A stretch of 64,000 nt of DNA from an uncultured Chlorobiaceae bacterium (GCA_903994455.1 CAJEXI010000001.1:62001-126000), one strand, 5' to 3'; counted from the stretch's first letter, positions 36,380 to 51,301 are shown. Numbers and translations: made by a program. Notes: a model not told the origin generated them from the letters alone.

Positions 36380-37603
36380 TCAAAGAGAGCAACTGAGCTG
36401 GTAGAGTTCAATCATTTTATCTGCATAGGCTTTACCGAAAGCGATACACTTTTCAAATTCAGGTTTATGTGGTTTAAATTTAACCATGATATTCTGCTCA
36501 AATACCTTGAGTTTGAGCAGGGTGAAATTTGCTTCAATCATTCGTACCGCCTCTCCACTCCATCCATAAGAGCCGAAAGCGCCAGCAAGCTTTCCTTTAT
36601 CACGTATAGGGTTGATGGTGGCGAAAATCTGATAAATCTGTGGCAGTATATTCTGGTTGATGGTTGGCGATCCTACAATGATTCCTGTACAGTGTGCGAT
36701 TTTCTCCTCAAGATCAGAGGCACTGAGGCTTTCGATATCACAGATGTCAATCTTGAAGTCACAGGACTGGCGAAGTCCCTCTGCAATTTTTTCCGCCATC
36801 AATGTGGTATTCTCATAAGCGGAAACATAGGCAATAAGAATGTTCTTTTCATGAGGAAGGCCAATGGCAGTTGTGGCATACTTGCAGGAAAGATCCACAT
36901 ATTTCTTCCACTGTGACCTCAGTATTGGGCCGTGGCCAGGGCAAATTGCCTTGATGTCCAGTGTCCCTATTTTTTCAATTGCCTGCAGCATGTATTTACT
37001 GAAGGGCTTGAGAATGGTGTTGAAGTAATAGGTAAAAGAGTCGTCAAAATCACCGACCACGTCGTCATACATCCCTTCATGGCAATAATGGGATCCGAAT
37101 GAGTCACAGGTGAAGAGAAGATGATCTTCCTCAAGCCATGTGTAGATGGTGTCGGGCCAGTGAAGATTGGGGGCATTAATGAAATGAAGCGTTTTATTAC
37201 CAAGGCTCAGCGTATCCCCTGTTTTTACTACCAGTGATTTAAAGTCATGTCCTGTTTGATCACGAAGAAATTTTATAGCATTGCCACTGCCCACTACCGT
37301 TGCGTTGGGCGCTATAGCAAGCAGATTTCTCACATTGCCCGAATGGTCAGGCTCGGTATGGTCCACAATAATATATTCTATTTCTGATGGGTCAGTAACC
37401 TGCTTTATTTTTTCAAGATAAGTTGGCCAGAACTTTTCTTTTGTCGTCTCTATAATCGTTTTTTTATCGGCATTGATGAAATAGGAGTTATAGGTTGTTC
37501 CGTATTTGGTTTCCATGACAATATCGAAGGTAATAAGACCAGGGTCAAGAACACCAATCCAGCGAACGTCGTCAGTAATGGGAAGTACTTTGTTATCCAG
37601 CAT
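36380..37603 (-). CDS. Flavodiiron protein (oxygen/NO reductase, FprA/ROO type)
   Basis: 407 residues. The N-terminal metallo-beta-lactamase-like domain carries the diiron ligands in HTEPDHSGN (HxExDH), a later His in [10 protein letters not shown], an Asp in [11 protein letters not shown] and a His in [10 protein letters not shown]. The C-terminal flavodoxin domain begins at [23 protein letters not shown] and contains [15 protein letters not shown]. Class A flavodiiron proteins reduce O2 to water or NO to N2O with electrons from rubredoxin, which protects strict anaerobes. No rubredoxin gene is adjacent. It stands alone between convergent and co-directional neighbours. Confidence 0.93.
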   Translation of the reverse strand: MLDNKVLPITDDVRWIGVLDPGLITFDIVMETKYGTTYNSYFINADKKTIIETTKEKFWPTYLEKIKQVTDPSEIEYIIVDHTEPDHSGNVRNLLAIAPNATVVGSGNAIKFLRDQTGHDFKSLVVKTGDTLSLGNKTLHFINAPNLHWPDTIYTWLEEDHLLFTCDSFGSHYCHEGMYDDVVGDFDDSFTYYFNTILKPFSKYMLQAIEKIGTLDIKAICPGHGPILRSQWKKYVDLSCKYATTAIGLPHEKNILIAYVSAYENTTLMAEKIAEGLRQSCDFKIDICDIESLSASDLEEKIAHCTGIIVGSPTINQNILPQIYQIFATINPIRDKGKLAGAFGSYGWSGEAVRMIEANFTLLKLKVFEQNIMVKFKPHKPEFEKCIAFGKAYADKMIELYQLSCSL

Positions 37604-37724
37604 GATTATTTTTTGGAATTATTGGTAAGAGAGAAACCGGTCGTCGTGGTCCTAACCACACGAAAAGAGCATTAATCGTTTCCTATATAACTATACAACC
37701 CAATATACAAATTACGATTGCAGG

Positions 37725-40115
37725 TCACAATGGTTCTTCATTAAGATGACCGGTTTCCGTATGTCGTATCTCTTTCTGAAGTGCTATGCCCTCTGCAGAA
37801 AAAGAGAAAAGAGTATCGGATGAAAAGATCATACTGTAATCTTGTGGTTTAAAGAAGGGCAGGAACTTCTGGCAATGTTCGTCAAGCCGTTTCAGATAGA
37901 AATGGATATTTTCATCAGGTTTTTCTTTATTCCATTCCGAAGCAAGTTTTCCTTTATCCCACGATGCATTTCCAACGCCGGATCCAGAAACATAAAAAGT
38001 GATGCGGTCTCCTTTCGCAATCACCATTCCACTCTTTATGGCGATTTCATAAGTGATTGATTTTGATCGCTTCCCTGATTTTACATCTTCAAGATACTGC
38101 TCTATTGAATTTTTAAGGGTTTCAGTTTTTGAAAATTCAGAGACATCCAGCCCGTGGCTTTGAATATTTTCCTTGTACTGGGTGAAAAGAGTATGCAATC
38201 CATTGATATCCCCGGTTAACAGCATCTCAAATCCTTTTCGAACAAAGTCCCTGCCAAATTTCTCTCCGCTTCTGCTGGTCAGTGAAGAGCCCTTCAGGGT
38301 CATGACATTATCGTAACCAAGAAGCGCATAATTTTTCTTCATATAGGAGATCATTTTTTTAAATCTCCCGTCAAAACCAATATTGATCCCTTGTGGCATA
38401 AGAGTCGATACTTCAGCAACCAGCTTTCTTTCATCCATTTCAGTGGTCACATCTGGTGGTGGTACAAACAGAATACCGTCAGTGTCTACCTCAATAATCT
38501 TGCATCCCCGCGCTTCAAATTCATAAATCATTTTCTTTGCAAGGCTTTGGCCTGTTGATGTTACTTTGTCAGCTTCTGCAAAGTCGTTGAAAATTCCACC
38601 GTTGAAACCAAGGTATCCATACATGGCATTGATCAAAATTTTAAAGGAGCTTTGCATGGCATCAAAATTTGCGGCCAGCGAGGTATGACCAAGGCTCTTT
38701 TCTTCGCGTGCCTTGTCTTTTGCTTTAAAACGAAGCTCTTTCAGATCGTTCAGGACCCCTGGAAACACTCGCAGTTCATCACTTTTTGGGCAAATCTCAT
38801 AAGAAAGCATGATCGACGGATAGAGCGATTCAACATCTGCATAGACAATTGGTCCAAGAATTCCTTTAAGAAATACTTCGGTATAGCCTCCCGAGTGCTG
38901 CTGACCAGAAGAGGGTTTTGGAACAGACTGTTTCCGACGCAGATATTCTCTGACGAGAAGCACTTCAATTTTAGCTGCCTGCCCAATCCGCGCTGTCATC
39001 GCATACGTGTAAGGCAGCATTTGTGCAAGGTAGAAGTTACTCGCTGAAAGCAGTGATGAAAGAGATCTTGTTTCACGGACATCATCAAGGGCATAAGCAA
39101 GCAGCTTTCCATGGTTATTTTTCCAGAGCGACGCAATATCCTTATAATCGACGTAGGTTCGATCAGGGGATGCAAAACCGAAATGTTTCGCCACGGCTTT
39201 CAGGCCATAACTCTGCATGGAGCGTTTGGAGATATCATAGCTTTGCACAAGGAAGAGGGTATCAATGACGTGCCTTCCTGGTACATCAAAAAAGGGGTAA
39301 TCAATACTTCGTTCTGCAAACCGGATGCTTGCGGGGTACGTTTTTGCCAACGTTCTATTTCGTCCTATGGCAAAGGGAATACCATGTCGTTCACACCTGC
39401 GCTGAAGGCAGGGAAGGTCAAAGCTGAAAATGTTGTGACCTTCAAGAACATCAGGATCCATTTTATCAATCAAGTTCACAAGCTCTTCAAGCAACTCTTT
39501 TTCAGAGCTGTTTTTGGAGTGCAGCACCAATTCCCATCCCTTGCTATCGCTTAACGAGATAATGATCACTTCATCATCATTGCCGCCAAATCCTCCTGTT
39601 CGTTTTCTTGTTGGGTCATAATTGGTTTCTATATCAAGTTGTAACCTGTACAGATCGTCAAAAATCATCCCCTTGAACAAGGTTTTGCCACTTTGAAGCA
39701 GATATTGTGTGACAGCATCCCCCTTGTTATACACAAAAGAGTTGCTGTCGTACTGGATATTTTTGTTTTGAGGTTCAGCAGCATCCCGATTTCGTTTTTT
39801 ATTAATAAACTCAATGGCGCTTCGGTGATTCCTCCAGCTTCTGAAAATGACAAGACAGTGATAGTAATTTGAACCTCCAAGTTTTACAAGCCAGAACTTT
39901 TCTTTGTCTTCGGGTATAAAACTATCGAGCAGAGAGCTGTCTGAAAGGAAAAAAAATGGGAAAAACAGCTCATCATGAAAACGAACAACTCCATTCTCCC
40001 GGTTAAACAGTCGTATATGGGTATCGGAAAGCTGGTATGCACCCACTATACCTTGCTCTTTATCCTTTCCGAATAAAAGGTCGTTGGTGATGATATCACC
40101 GATAATGCTTTCCAT
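37725..40115 (-). CDS. Family B DNA polymerase with 3'-5' exonuclease domain
   Basis: About 796 residues from the ATG at 40115 ([12 protein letters not shown]); a TTG at 40130 is the only upstream alternative. Exonuclease motifs: LQLDIET (Exo I), [11 protein letters not shown] (Exo II), [12 protein letters not shown] (Exo III). Polymerase motifs: [12 protein letters not shown] (motif A), [13 protein letters not shown] (motif B) and EVDTDGILF (motif C, with DTDG in place of the usual DTDS). The set is complete, so both activities are expected. Its length fits the E. coli Pol II/archaeal PolB class, which in bacteria usually acts in repair or damage tolerance. It reads away from mnmG with a parS-like site between them. 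Confidence 0.92.
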   Translation of the reverse strand: MESIIGDIITNDLLFGKDKEQGIVGAYQLSDTHIRLFNRENGVVRFHDELFFPFFFLSDSSLLDSFIPEDKEKFWLVKLGGSNYYHCLVIFRSWRNHRSAIEFINKKRNRDAAEPQNKNIQYDSNSFVYNKGDAVTQYLLQSGKTLFKGMIFDDLYRLQLDIETNYDPTRKRTGGFGGNDDEVIIISLSDSKGWELVLHSKNSSEKELLEELVNLIDKMDPDVLEGHNIFSFDLPCLQRRCERHGIPFAIGRNRTLAKTYPASIRFAERSIDYPFFDVPGRHVIDTLFLVQSYDISKRSMQSYGLKAVAKHFGFASPDRTYVDYKDIASLWKNNHGKLLAYALDDVRETRSLSSLLSASNFYLAQMLPYTYAMTARIGQAAKIEVLLVREYLRRKQSVPKPSSGQQHSGGYTEVFLKGILGPIVYADVESLYPSIMLSYEICPKSDELRVFPGVLNDLKELRFKAKDKAREEKSLGHTSLAANFDAMQSSFKILINAMYGYLGFNGGIFNDFAEADKVTSTGQSLAKKMIYEFEARGCKIIEVDTDGILFVPPPDVTTEMDERKLVAEVSTLMPQGINIGFDGRFKKMISYMKKNYALLGYDNVMTLKGSSLTSRSGEKFGRDFVRKGFEMLLTGDINGLHTLFTQYKENIQSHGLDVSEFSKTETLKNSIEQYLEDVKSGKRSKSITYEIAIKSGMVIAKGDRITFYVSGSGVGNASWDKGKLASEWNKEKPDENIHFYLKRLDEHCQKFLPFFKPQDYSMIFSSDTLFSFSAEGIALQKEIRHTETGHLNEEPL

Positions 40116-40159
40116 GGCTGCTCGTTTCAATTAATTTCTTGAGTAAACGTTACAATATA

Positions 40160-40175
40160 CGTTTCACGTGAAACA
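40160..40175. promoter_or_regulatory. parS-like centromere site (left of mnmG)
   Basis: CGTTTCACGTGAAACA differs from the parS consensus TGTTTCACGTGAAACA only at the first base and keeps the full 14-base palindrome GTTTCACGTGAAAC. It lies between the mnmG stop and the polymerase start. ParB binding is inferred from the pattern. Confidence 0.75.
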
Positions 40176-40183
40176 AAAAATAG

Positions 40184-42049
40184 CTACCGTCCCAGATGTA
40201 TCATCAGGACGGAGACATCTGAGGGCGAAACGCCCAAAATTCTTGATGCCTGGCCAATGGTCTCGGGTTGATGTTTATTAAGCTTTTCTCTTCCTTCATT
40301 CGAAAGACCCGAAACGGTATTATAGGTGAAGGATGGTGGTATTTGATGTGCTTCAAGCCTCAGAATTCTTTCGGTCATAAAGAGGTCTCGCTTCAAATAT
40401 CCTTCATACTTCAGGTCAATTTCAACTTGCTCATAGAGTAAGGGGTTACTGGTAATGGCGTTTACGGTGCTTTTCAACATTGGTGATGCATCAAGGAGCA
40501 TCGTCAAATGAATTCCTGGTCTTTTCAGGAGAGACAGGGCGCTTTGAGAGTTTGTAACTCCGGGATATCCAAGCGAGACAAGAATTGTGTTTATTTCAGA
40601 AGCTGGTACTCTTGCGTGCAGCAAAAGTTCTTTAAGCTCCGCTATCATATTAATGTTCTGGTTGCAGGCAATAAAAGTCCCCTCATCAACCAACCCTGCA
40701 GTTGCACCGAAGTGCCGTAGACGGATATCGGCATTGTCATGACGGAGCATAAGCCGGTGTTCCGCAGAGGAGGTAAACATTCGATAGGGTTCATTGGTCT
40801 CCTTGGTGACCAGATCGTCGATGAGTACTCCAATATAGGCATCAGAACGTTTCAGGAGAAGTGGTGGACGACCTTGCGTTTTGAGCGACGCATTCATACC
40901 AGCCATCAATCCCTGCGCAGCGGCTTCTTCATACCCTGAAGTCCCATTAATTTGGCCGACAAAGTAAAGATTGGCAATTACTTTTGTTTCGAGTGTACTC
41001 TTGATCTGGTGAGGGAAAAAGTAGTCGTACTCAATAGCATAACCAGGGCGGATCATTTTTGCCTGCTCAAGACCGGCAATAGAGCGCAATCCCTCTAATT
41101 GAATCTCTTCCGGCAACGATGTCGAAAAACCGTTCACATACATTTCATTGGTATCAAATCCTTCGGGTTCAAGAAAGATATGATGACCGGTTTTGTCCGG
41201 GAATCGACAGATTTTGTCCTCAATCGAAGGGCAGTACCTTGGCCCAACACCCTGAACCTTCCCTGTAAACAAGGGTGATCGGTCAAATCCTTTTTTCAGG
41301 AGAGCATGCGTGAGAGGGTTTGTCTTCGTAACAAAACAGCTTAGTTGTCGGCGACCAGGGGCTGGGTTCGTTGTGAATGAAAAGGAAACAGGCTCGTTGT
41401 CTCCCTGTTGTTCTTCAACCTTTGCATAGTCAACACTTCGTCCGTCAATGCGGGGTGGCGTGCCGGTTTTTAGTCTGCCAGCGGTAAAACCAAGGTTGAC
41501 GAGTTGTTCGGTGAGCCCGTACACCGGAGGTTCCGCAAGAGTTCTCCCCCCGGCATAATGATTCATCCCAATATGAATAAGTCCATTCAGAAATGTTCCA
41601 CAGGCAAGAATTGCAGCCCGTGCTTTGATAACTCTTCCTGAAGAGAGTACTACAGCCTGAAAGGAACCAGAAGAACATTCAAGAGAGGTCACGGTATCCT
41701 GAAGAAGATCAATATTCTTTTCTGCCTCAATAACTTTTCGCATATAGAGCGAGTACAAGGTTCGATCGGCCTGCGCTCTCGGAGAGTGCATTGCCGGCCC
41801 TTTGCTCCTGTTGAGCATCCTGAACTGTATTCCCGTTGCATCTATTGCCTTTGCCATCTCTCCACCAAGAGCATCAATCTCCCGTGTGATCTGACCTTTG
41901 GCTACCCCCCCGATTGCCGGGTTGCAGGACATTCGTGCAATAGCAGAGAGATCTGAAGAGATGAGCAGGCAGGAGGAGCCCATTCTTGCAGCAGCAAGAA
42001 CTGCCTCGCATCCAGCGTGACCGGCACCCGTAACGATGATATCATACAT
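40184..42049 (-). CDS. mnmG: tRNA uridine-5-carboxymethylaminomethyl modification enzyme MnmG (GidA)
   Basis: 621 residues from the ATG at 42049. The FAD-binding start [69 protein letters not shown] and [14 protein letters not shown] are the standard GidA signature blocks; the C-terminal helical domain ends in LMIHLGR. With MnmE it makes cmnm5U34 in tRNAs. A TTG at 42058 could add three residues. The gene is bracketed by parS-like palindromes, one ending 8 bases after its stop region and one 12 bases before its start. Confidence 0.96.
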   Translation of the reverse strand: MYDIIVTGAGHAGCEAVLAAARMGSSCLLISSDLSAIARMSCNPAIGGVAKGQITREIDALGGEMAKAIDATGIQFRMLNRSKGPAMHSPRAQADRTLYSLYMRKVIEAEKNIDLLQDTVTSLECSSGSFQAVVLSSGRVIKARAAILACGTFLNGLIHIGMNHYAGGRTLAEPPVYGLTEQLVNLGFTAGRLKTGTPPRIDGRSVDYAKVEEQQGDNEPVSFSFTTNPAPGRRQLSCFVTKTNPLTHALLKKGFDRSPLFTGKVQGVGPRYCPSIEDKICRFPDKTGHHIFLEPEGFDTNEMYVNGFSTSLPEEIQLEGLRSIAGLEQAKMIRPGYAIEYDYFFPHQIKSTLETKVIANLYFVGQINGTSGYEEAAAQGLMAGMNASLKTQGRPPLLLKRSDAYIGVLIDDLVTKETNEPYRMFTSSAEHRLMLRHDNADIRLRHFGATAGLVDEGTFIACNQNINMIAELKELLLHARVPASEINTILVSLGYPGVTNSQSALSLLKRPGIHLTMLLDASPMLKSTVNAITSNPLLYEQVEIDLKYEGYLKRDLFMTERILRLEAHQIPPSFTYNTVSGLSNEGREKLNKHQPETIGQASRILGVSPSDVSVLMIHLGR

Positions 42050-42060
42050 GGCAGACAAAT

Positions 42061-42076
42061 TGTTTCACGTGGAACA
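42061..42076. promoter_or_regulatory. parS centromere site (upstream of mnmG)
   Basis: TGTTTCACGTGGAACA is, on the other strand, TGTTCCACGTGAAACA, exactly the 16-base parS sequence defined in Bacillus subtilis. It sits 12 bases before the mnmG start codon, so ParB spreading could also affect mnmG expression. Confidence 0.88.
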
Positions 42077-42421
42077 TGGTATACTTTCAGGAAGCGGTAA
42101 TACAAATAATAGCACTTTTCTTGCGGTTTCCCCTGTCAGATTCTCAATTAGAGGGTATAATGTATTAATAGAGTATATAGCTTGATAGGGGACTGCGAAT
42201 CGATAATAAAACAATGACGAAATCGTTCAGGGTGTCTGGTTCACATTGATTCAGAAAAGGAGTGATTTTGCAGGGAACGGAAGGTATCCATCAATGATAT
42301 TTTGTAAGAGAAATGGCAAAACAAGAGGTTTCAATGGCCCCCAATCGTGAGCCCTGTATTGTTAGTTAATCACTACCCCATTTTATATATTGGCTGAATT
42401 ATTTTTTCCGAGCGTAACGCG
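42077..42421. other. Intergenic region upstream of secD; no gene seen
   Basis: 345 bases between divergent mnmG and secD. I see no open frame with coding character, no tRNA-like fold and no convincing hairpin. It should contain the secD promoter; AT-rich stretches at about 42155-42185 and 42378-42400 are candidates, but I cannot assign -35/-10 boxes with confidence. Confidence 0.5.
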
Positions 42422-44284
42422 ATGCCATCAATGAAAAATAAACGTTTCAACCTTCTTCTTATTGCCGTCGTCACGTTTGTGGCAGTCTGGTCATTATGGC
42501 CTACCTGGCGGGACTACTCCCTTTCAAAACAGCTCAGTAGTTTTGGGTCTGCTCAGGATAGTCTGAAATATGCGATGAATTACCGTGAGGATATTGAAGA
42601 TGCCCGAAAAAAAAGTCTGAAACTTGGCCTGGATTTAAAAGGCGGGATGCATCTTGTGATGGAAGTGGATCAGGTGGATCTGTTTGAACAGAAAGCATGG
42701 AATAAAGATGCAAAGTTTTCTGCCATCATGCAGGCAGTCAGGGCAAAGGCCTCTCAGAGTGATGCACGGGTTATCGACCTTCTGGTTGCGGAGTTCAAAA
42801 ATAATAATATTCGCCTGAGCCGCTATTTTTACGATATTCGCAACAGCGATCAGGAAATTGTCGGAAAGCTTGAAAAAGAATCCGATGAGGCACTCAGCCG
42901 TGCTAAAGAGATTATCCGCAATCGTATTGACCAATATGGTGTCGCTGAACCGGTTATTACCACACAGGGCAGCCGAAAAATCATTATTGAGCTTCCAGGG
43001 GTTTCGGACGAAAACAGAGTGAGAAATTTGCTGAAAGGGACCGCCAAACTAGAATTCAGGCTTCTTCGTGAACCGGAAGTGATGATCAGGACGCTTGACA
43101 GGATCAACTCATATCTTGTCGACAACAGTGTTGCGCCCCAGGCGGTGCCAGTTGCCGATTCGTCAGCCGTCGCTCAAAGTCCTCTTCCACCATCCGTGAG
43201 TACACCGCCTGCACCGGCTAACAAGCCTGCCTCTGCCAAACCGCTTTATGATGTGATCGGTGTTTTTCAGAACGGCACGGCCTATACTTCGGAACACACC
43301 AAGGAGTTTGCCTCCTCTTTGCTGCATCGCAGCGACATACAGGCACTCCTGCCTCCTGATACCGAGCTGCTTCTTGCAGCTAAACCGGATGTTGGAAAAA
43401 ACGGTGAAAAGCTCTACTCCATCTATCTTGTCAAAAAGGCACCTGAGTTGACCGGCGGGGTCATCACCGAGGCAAAGGCCACCTTTGGATCACAGGGTGT
43501 TCAGCCCGAAGTGTTGATGTCGATGAACTCCGAAGGCACCTCGAAATGGGCCCGCATTACCGGCGCCAATATCGGCAAACGTCTGGCCATTGTGCTTGAT
43601 GGGGCGGTTTACAGCGCTCCTGTTGTGCAGTCAAAAATTCCCAACGGTAATTCGGTGATCAACGGAATTGAAAGTCTGGAGGAGGCAAAGGATCTTGAAA
43701 TTGTGCTCAAGGCCGGAGCGCTTCCGGCACCAGTCCGTATCACTGAAGAACGAAGCGTCGGGCCATCACTGGGTGCCGATTACATTCGGGCAGGGATGCA
43801 GTCACTGGCCTGGGCCTTCTGTGCCGTGTCGATCTTCATGCTTGTCTACTACAAGAAAGCGGGGATCGCAGCCGATATCGCTCTGGTGCTGAATATTCTT
43901 ATTGTGCTTTCCGTACTGGCAGGGTTTAACGCCTCCCTCTCATTGCCTGGTATTGCTGGCATTGTGCTGACCATTGGCATGGCAGTTGATGCCAACGTTT
44001 TGATCTATGAGAGGATTCGAGAAGAGCTTGCTGAAGGAAAGAGCGTGGTCTCAGCCGTCACGCAGGGTTATGACCGTGCGTTTTCCTCGATTCTCGATTC
44101 ACATGTGACAACCCTTTCTGCGGCCTTTCTCCTTTACACTTATGGTATCGGCCCAATTCAGGGGTTTGCTGTCACGCTGATGATTGGCACCTCGGCAAGC
44201 TTGTTTACAGCAATTGTGGTGACCAGAGAGATTTTCAATCTGCTGCTTGCCAAAAACCTTATGTCAGACAAAAGTTTCGGTTAA
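42422..44284 (+). CDS. secD: Protein translocase subunit SecD
   Basis: 620 residues. The D1 motif [17 protein letters not shown] near residue 65, the P1 head region with [13 protein letters not shown] and [16 protein letters not shown], and the C-terminal membrane block of six helices (from about residue 450, with [27 protein letters not shown]) are all present. A proline/alanine-rich linker lies around residues 240-280. SecD with SecF uses the proton-motive force to complete export through SecYEG. ATG at 42422 and 42431 are both possible. secF follows after 21 bases. Confidence 0.95.
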   Translation: MPSMKNKRFNLLLIAVVTFVAVWSLWPTWRDYSLSKQLSSFGSAQDSLKYAMNYREDIEDARKKSLKLGLDLKGGMHLVMEVDQVDLFEQKAWNKDAKFSAIMQAVRAKASQSDARVIDLLVAEFKNNNIRLSRYFYDIRNSDQEIVGKLEKESDEALSRAKEIIRNRIDQYGVAEPVITTQGSRKIIIELPGVSDENRVRNLLKGTAKLEFRLLREPEVMIRTLDRINSYLVDNSVAPQAVPVADSSAVAQSPLPPSVSTPPAPANKPASAKPLYDVIGVFQNGTAYTSEHTKEFASSLLHRSDIQALLPPDTELLLAAKPDVGKNGEKLYSIYLVKKAPELTGGVITEAKATFGSQGVQPEVLMSMNSEGTSKWARITGANIGKRLAIVLDGAVYSAPVVQSKIPNGNSVINGIESLEEAKDLEIVLKAGALPAPVRITEERSVGPSLGADYIRAGMQSLAWAFCAVSIFMLVYYKKAGIAADIALVLNILIVLSVLAGFNASLSLPGIAGIVLTIGMAVDANVLIYERIREELAEGKSVVSAVTQGYDRAFSSILDSHVTTLSAAFLLYTYGIGPIQGFAVTLMIGTSASLFTAIVVTREIFNLLLAKNLMSDKSFG

Positions 44285-44305
44285 TATTTCAAGACGTTTT
44301 CACTC

Positions 44306-45241
44306 ATGAGGATCTTTCAGAAGACCAATTTTAACTTTATCCGCTATCGTAAAATTGCGTACGGTTTTTCACTCGTTTTGCTGCTTGCGGGCATGGCTTC
44401 GCTCGCTGTTAAAGGGCTGAACTACGGGATTGATTTCAGGGGAGGTTCCGAGGTAGTGATACGGTTCGACAAAGACGTTGATGTCGGTCAGATTCGCTCG
44501 GTTCTTGACGCGGCAGGCGTTTCGGGAACCCTGAAGCAGTATGGCATGGATCGCTCTTTCCTGTTCAGCACGGTCTTCCAGGGAGATAGCGGGCAACTGA
44601 AATCTCTGGTCTCCAACGCCCTTAACGACCGCATCAAGGGGAACCATCATGAAATTGTCCGTATTGATGCCGTAGGCCCGAGTATTGCTTCCGACTTAAA
44701 ATGGTCGGCGGTAAAGGCGCTTTTAGCATCCCTTTTAGCCATCCTTCTTTATGTTGGGTTCAGGTTTGAAATCAAATTTGCCACAGCAGGTGTCGTTGCA
44801 ATTTTTCATGACATCCTGACCGTGCTGGGGCTCTTCAGTATTCTTGGAGGTATCTTCACCTTCATGCCGCTTGAAATGGATCAGAGCATTATCGCTGCTT
44901 TTCTTACCATAGCCGGTTATTCCATTACCGATACTGTGGTTGTCTACGATCGTATCAGGGAGAGAATACGGGGGCAGAAACCCTCCGAGTATGAGAGGAT
45001 TTTCAATGAAAGCATGAACCAGACGCTCAGCCGCACCATTATCACCTCGGGCACCGTGCTGCTCTCGGTTTTTGTGCTCTTTATTTTTGCCGGACCAGCC
45101 ATCAGGGGTTTTGCTTTTGCCGTCTTTACCGGAATTATGATCGGCACCTATTCATCAATCTTTGTTGCGGCGCCACTGGTGTATGACTGGCTCAGGCTTA
45201 CCAAAAGCGCGGTTCATCTGAGGGGAAGCAAGGTCTCCTGA
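44306..45241 (+). CDS. secF: Protein translocase subunit SecF
   Basis: 311 residues, six predicted membrane segments. Family motifs are YGIDFRGGSEVVIRFD, the central GPSIASDLKWSAVKALLASL, IAGYSITDTVVVYDRIRE and the C-terminal GTYSSIFVAAPLVYDW. It pairs with SecD in the same transcript. The ~100 bases after it (45242-45340) carry a short open stretch in another frame but no convincing gene. Confidence 0.95.
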   Translation: MRIFQKTNFNFIRYRKIAYGFSLVLLLAGMASLAVKGLNYGIDFRGGSEVVIRFDKDVDVGQIRSVLDAAGVSGTLKQYGMDRSFLFSTVFQGDSGQLKSLVSNALNDRIKGNHHEIVRIDAVGPSIASDLKWSAVKALLASLLAILLYVGFRFEIKFATAGVVAIFHDILTVLGLFSILGGIFTFMPLEMDQSIIAAFLTIAGYSITDTVVVYDRIRERIRGQKPSEYERIFNESMNQTLSRTIITSGTVLLSVFVLFIFAGPAIRGFAFAVFTGIMIGTYSSIFVAAPLVYDWLRLTKSAVHLRGSKVS

Positions 45242-45340
45242 GAGGCTTTGCCTATGATGTTGAGCGTTATGCAATCGGTACCTTCGAGCCCGTTGTGGCC
45301 GGGGAACTCAAAAAAACAATCACCAGTCAGGAGTAGACGC

Positions 45341-48604
<3,264 letters not shown>

Positions 48605-48675
48605 CTATAACTTGTGAGATGAAACTTGTTCCGCAAGATAACAAAAATGGCGTTATTATGCTTGCCTTATGTCAT

Positions 48676-49068
48676 TCAGGAGCTTGCCCAAAAGGCATCC
48701 TGAAAATGTTCGACACTGAAGGAGTCTATCCTGTTTCCTTCCATGCCCTGTATCAGAATGGCAACCACATCAAAACGGCAGTCAGTATCACTTGCGCCAG
48801 ACAACGCAAGGTAAGCGTGAGCCGCCTTGATGATTTCATGCTGTTTCTGTCGGGTTACCGCTTCAGCCGGGTGGCCTTTGGCAGAAGAGAATCGGGTTTT
48901 CACCTCAACAAAGCAGAGCGTTTGCTGCTGCAGCGCGATGATATCGATTTCATTCCGATGAAACCGGTAATTGCGCTCAATGATCCGATACCCTTGTTTG
49001 ATCAGATAGTCAGCGGCCATCTGCTCACCCTCCGGTCCGAGGAGATGCGGATCGTAGGCAATCTTCAT
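48676..49068 (-). CDS. YraN family protein (UPF0102, endonuclease-like)
   Basis: 130 residues with the family pattern [19 protein letters not shown], then [19 protein letters not shown] (D...E-x-K, a PD-(D/E)XK-like core) and a following RQKQHEII helix. The fold resembles Holliday-junction resolvases, but no activity is established for most members. It overlaps rnhB by four bases (ATGA), a very common pairing. Confidence 0.88.
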   Translation of the reverse strand: MKIAYDPHLLGPEGEQMAADYLIKQGYRIIERNYRFHRNEIDIIALQQQTLCFVEVKTRFSSAKGHPAEAVTRQKQHEIIKAAHAYLALSGASDTDCRFDVVAILIQGMEGNRIDSFSVEHFQDAFWASS

Positions 49069-49685
49069 GGCTTTTCACCGAGTTGACGCAGCTTGAAGCT
49101 TAAACGGTGAATTGGGCATCGTCCGTACTGCCTGATAGCCTCAACGTGCGCTTTTGTAGCATAGCCAGCATGACGTTCAAAGCCATAGTGCGGATACTGG
49201 GCACCATAAGCCACCATCAGCTCGTCCCTGTACGTTTTGGCCAGCACTGATGCCGCCGCAATCGAAAAGACCTTTGCATCACCCTTCACAATGGTTTGGT
49301 AAGGGATAGGGAGCTTTGAGTAGAACCTGTTGCCATCGACAAGGAGCAGTTCCGGCATTGTTGGTAATGACTTGACGGCATCATTCATGGCCAGCATGGT
49401 AGCCTGGAGGATGTTGATTCGGTCAATTGTGTCGTGCTCCACCGCTGCGACGGCCCAGCATGCAGCGGAACTCTTTATTGCCGGAGCAAGGATGTTTCTC
49501 TCGTTTGCAGAGAGCTTTTTGGAATCATTCAGCAGCTCCAGCAGCGTGCCATCAGGCCTGAACCAGTGGGGAAAAACAACTGCGGCCGCAACCACAGGCC
49601 CGGCAAGAGGCCCCCGGCCCGCCTCGTCAATGCCGCAGATTCGCCTTGATTGTTGCCAAAGAGGCCATTCGTAGTCGGTAATCAT
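49065..49685 (-). CDS. rnhB: Ribonuclease HII
   Basis: 206 residues. The catalytic start [20 protein letters not shown], the [25 protein letters not shown] segment with its Asp, and [17 protein letters not shown] are diagnostic. RNase HII removes ribonucleotides embedded in DNA. It overlaps yraN by four bases and is the first gene of the pair; its promoter should be in 49686-49760. Confidence 0.94.
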   Translation of the reverse strand: MITDYEWPLWQQSRRICGIDEAGRGPLAGPVVAAAVVFPHWFRPDGTLLELLNDSKKLSANERNILAPAIKSSAACWAVAAVEHDTIDRINILQATMLAMNDAVKSLPTMPELLLVDGNRFYSKLPIPYQTIVKGDAKVFSIAAASVLAKTYRDELMVAYGAQYPHYGFERHAGYATKAHVEAIRQYGRCPIHRLSFKLRQLGEKP

Positions 49686-50135
49686 AGGTGAAGCTTTGTG
49701 CTGGTTAACAAGTTACTCTCTGAATTCAAAAATATCAGAGCGATATAAGCCGGCATTCTTGCCATGAAAGTATTCTTCCCGTTTGCTGATCAAAGAAAAC
49801 ATACCGCATTTGTGGTATTGCAATATGCCGTTAAAGAGGGATTTACAATGCGCAGTATTTTGTTGATTTTGTCATCAGTTCTACCTGACATCATTTTTCC
49901 CATCATTTTAAGCGCCCTTGTCACTTATGGCACACTCCGTTGCAGCGTGGTTCTCGACCACCATCCAGTGGGCTCCTTCCCTGAAAAAGTCGATCCGTCT
50001 AAACTCTCCAGGATTGAAAAAACCTGCACTCACCAGCATTGATGCCCATAAACGCAGTTCGTGTGTTTTATCGCCTGAAGAGGAGATCATCATCCAGATG
50101 GCAAAAGAGTCGCCGACATTATTCATGACATAGAC
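49686..50135. other. Intergenic stretch, no confident gene; small minus-strand ORF candidate
   Basis: 450 bases between two minus-strand genes. The only frame with some protein-like character is a 72-codon minus-strand ORF at 49908-50126 (MNNVGDSFAIWMMISSSG...), starting 10 bases after the DUF2461 stop, but it lacks a ribosome site and I do not recognise it. Overlapping plus-strand ORFs of similar size look like shadows of it or of nothing. It may be a decayed gene. Confidence 0.35.
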
Positions 50136-50801
50136 TTACAAAGCCCGGTTCAAAAAGTGCACCAGCGGGCTGACTGCCCTGAAAACATTGGTAATTTCGG
50201 CAATAAATCCCGGGTCAGCAACCGTTTGGTCAGTAAAATTGCGTTGTGTGTAGTACCCTTTGAACTTGAGATACTCCACAGCGGGATTGCTGCTCTCATA
50301 CCCTTTTGGCGGTCGGACCAGTTTTCCTGAAGGCAGCACCCCTTCCGGAAACTGTGCAGTGAAGTCCCTGCCAGCCAGTATGGTCTGCCACTCCCCGAAA
50401 TGAGCAGCAATTTCTTGCCTTGTCTGCTCCAGAACGGCGGCTTCAGGCATGTAGATTCCCCCTCCGGCAAACGATCCGCCCGGCTCGATATGGAGATAAT
50501 AGCCTCCCCAGGGGCTCTTTCGGCCACCCTTGTTGATGAAGGCAAAGAAATTTGTTTTGTAGGGCGACTTCTCCCTGGAAAACCGGATGTCGCGGTTGAT
50601 GCGCATGATGCAGCTTTTCGGATCAAGATGAGAGGCCGAAATATCAGCGTCGAACGTGGTAATTACCGCAAGAAGCTGCACTACCGTTTCAAGCATCTCG
50701 CTGTATGCCTGCTGGTATTCAGGTTTGTGTTCTCCAAACCAGAGCCGATCATTATTGGCTTTCAGATCACGGAGAAAGGCAAGGGTTGCATCGGTAATCA
50801 T
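50136..50801 (-). CDS. DUF2461 family protein
   Basis: 221 residues. The pattern FLRDLKANNDRLWFGEHKPEY at the start, MRINRDIRFSREKSPYKTNF in the middle and GYYLHIEPGGSFAGGGIYMP match the DUF2461/TIGR02453 family. Function is unknown; there are no membrane segments or signal peptide. It is isolated from the rnhB pair by the preceding spacer. Confidence 0.88.
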   Translation of the reverse strand: MITDATLAFLRDLKANNDRLWFGEHKPEYQQAYSEMLETVVQLLAVITTFDADISASHLDPKSCIMRINRDIRFSREKSPYKTNFFAFINKGGRKSPWGGYYLHIEPGGSFAGGGIYMPEAAVLEQTRQEIAAHFGEWQTILAGRDFTAQFPEGVLPSGKLVRPPKGYESSNPAVEYLKFKGYYTQRNFTDQTVADPGFIAEITNVFRAVSPLVHFLNRAL

Positions 50802-51301
50802 TGGCGTGCATGGTCTGCGTTATGAAAAAAAATATTATTCAGAGAAGTTACGCATTTTTTGGGTTATTGAAAGAGGTTTAACTGGAACATGGCGGGTTTT
50901 CTTGTGCAATAGTTGCGGATTGCTCATTATGCTGTGTTTTTGTGATGCGTTTCTGTCGATGGGCGCGGGCGACAACTCAAGAATGTTTCTGTTGTTGGTG
51001 AGCGTCATGGGCTTAACTTGCTTTGGAATCTTGCCATTTGGTTAATTCATTTTCAGAAAAGAGGGTAACGTCCTGGTGGCAGGGCTGGCGCGAGGGGCCG
51101 GTGCTTTTTTGCGCTCAAATACTTTTTTTTTGTGAATTAATTTTTATAGCATGGAGAGATGGACGTGCAAAGACTTTCTTTACTTCATGGATGTCGTGCC
51201 GTAGGTAAACGTGACGCAGTGAAGGTTTTTGCCGATTTGCTCAGTATCGGTGTGGCGAGAGTATGCCACCAGGAATTCATAACCCCAAAAAGGTAACAAT
51301 C
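50802..51301. other. Intergenic region before the DUF4347 giant gene
   Basis: 500 bases without a confident gene. A plus-strand frame from about 50875 to 51045 encodes a hydrophobic stretch (GLLIMLCFCDAFLSMGAG ... MFLLLVSVMGLTCFGI) that would make two membrane segments, but it has no good start codon or ribosome site. T-rich DNA at 51118-51145 may belong to the promoter of the gene at 51302. Confidence 0.4.

Noticed and set aside
37620..37670. Short inverted repeat (GTGGTCCTAACCAC) between the polymerase and flavodiiron genes
   Set aside because: Only about five consecutive pairs and no T-tract; too weak to call a terminator.
42077..42421. Possible tRNA or small RNA in the secD upstream spacer
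   Set aside because: No cloverleaf, CCA end or stable hairpin could be found by eye.
45242..45340. Short open stretch between secF and the surA-like gene (YDVERYAIGTFEPVVAGEL)
   Set aside because: Looks somewhat protein-like but has no start codon of its own and ends before the surA start; too short to support as a gene.
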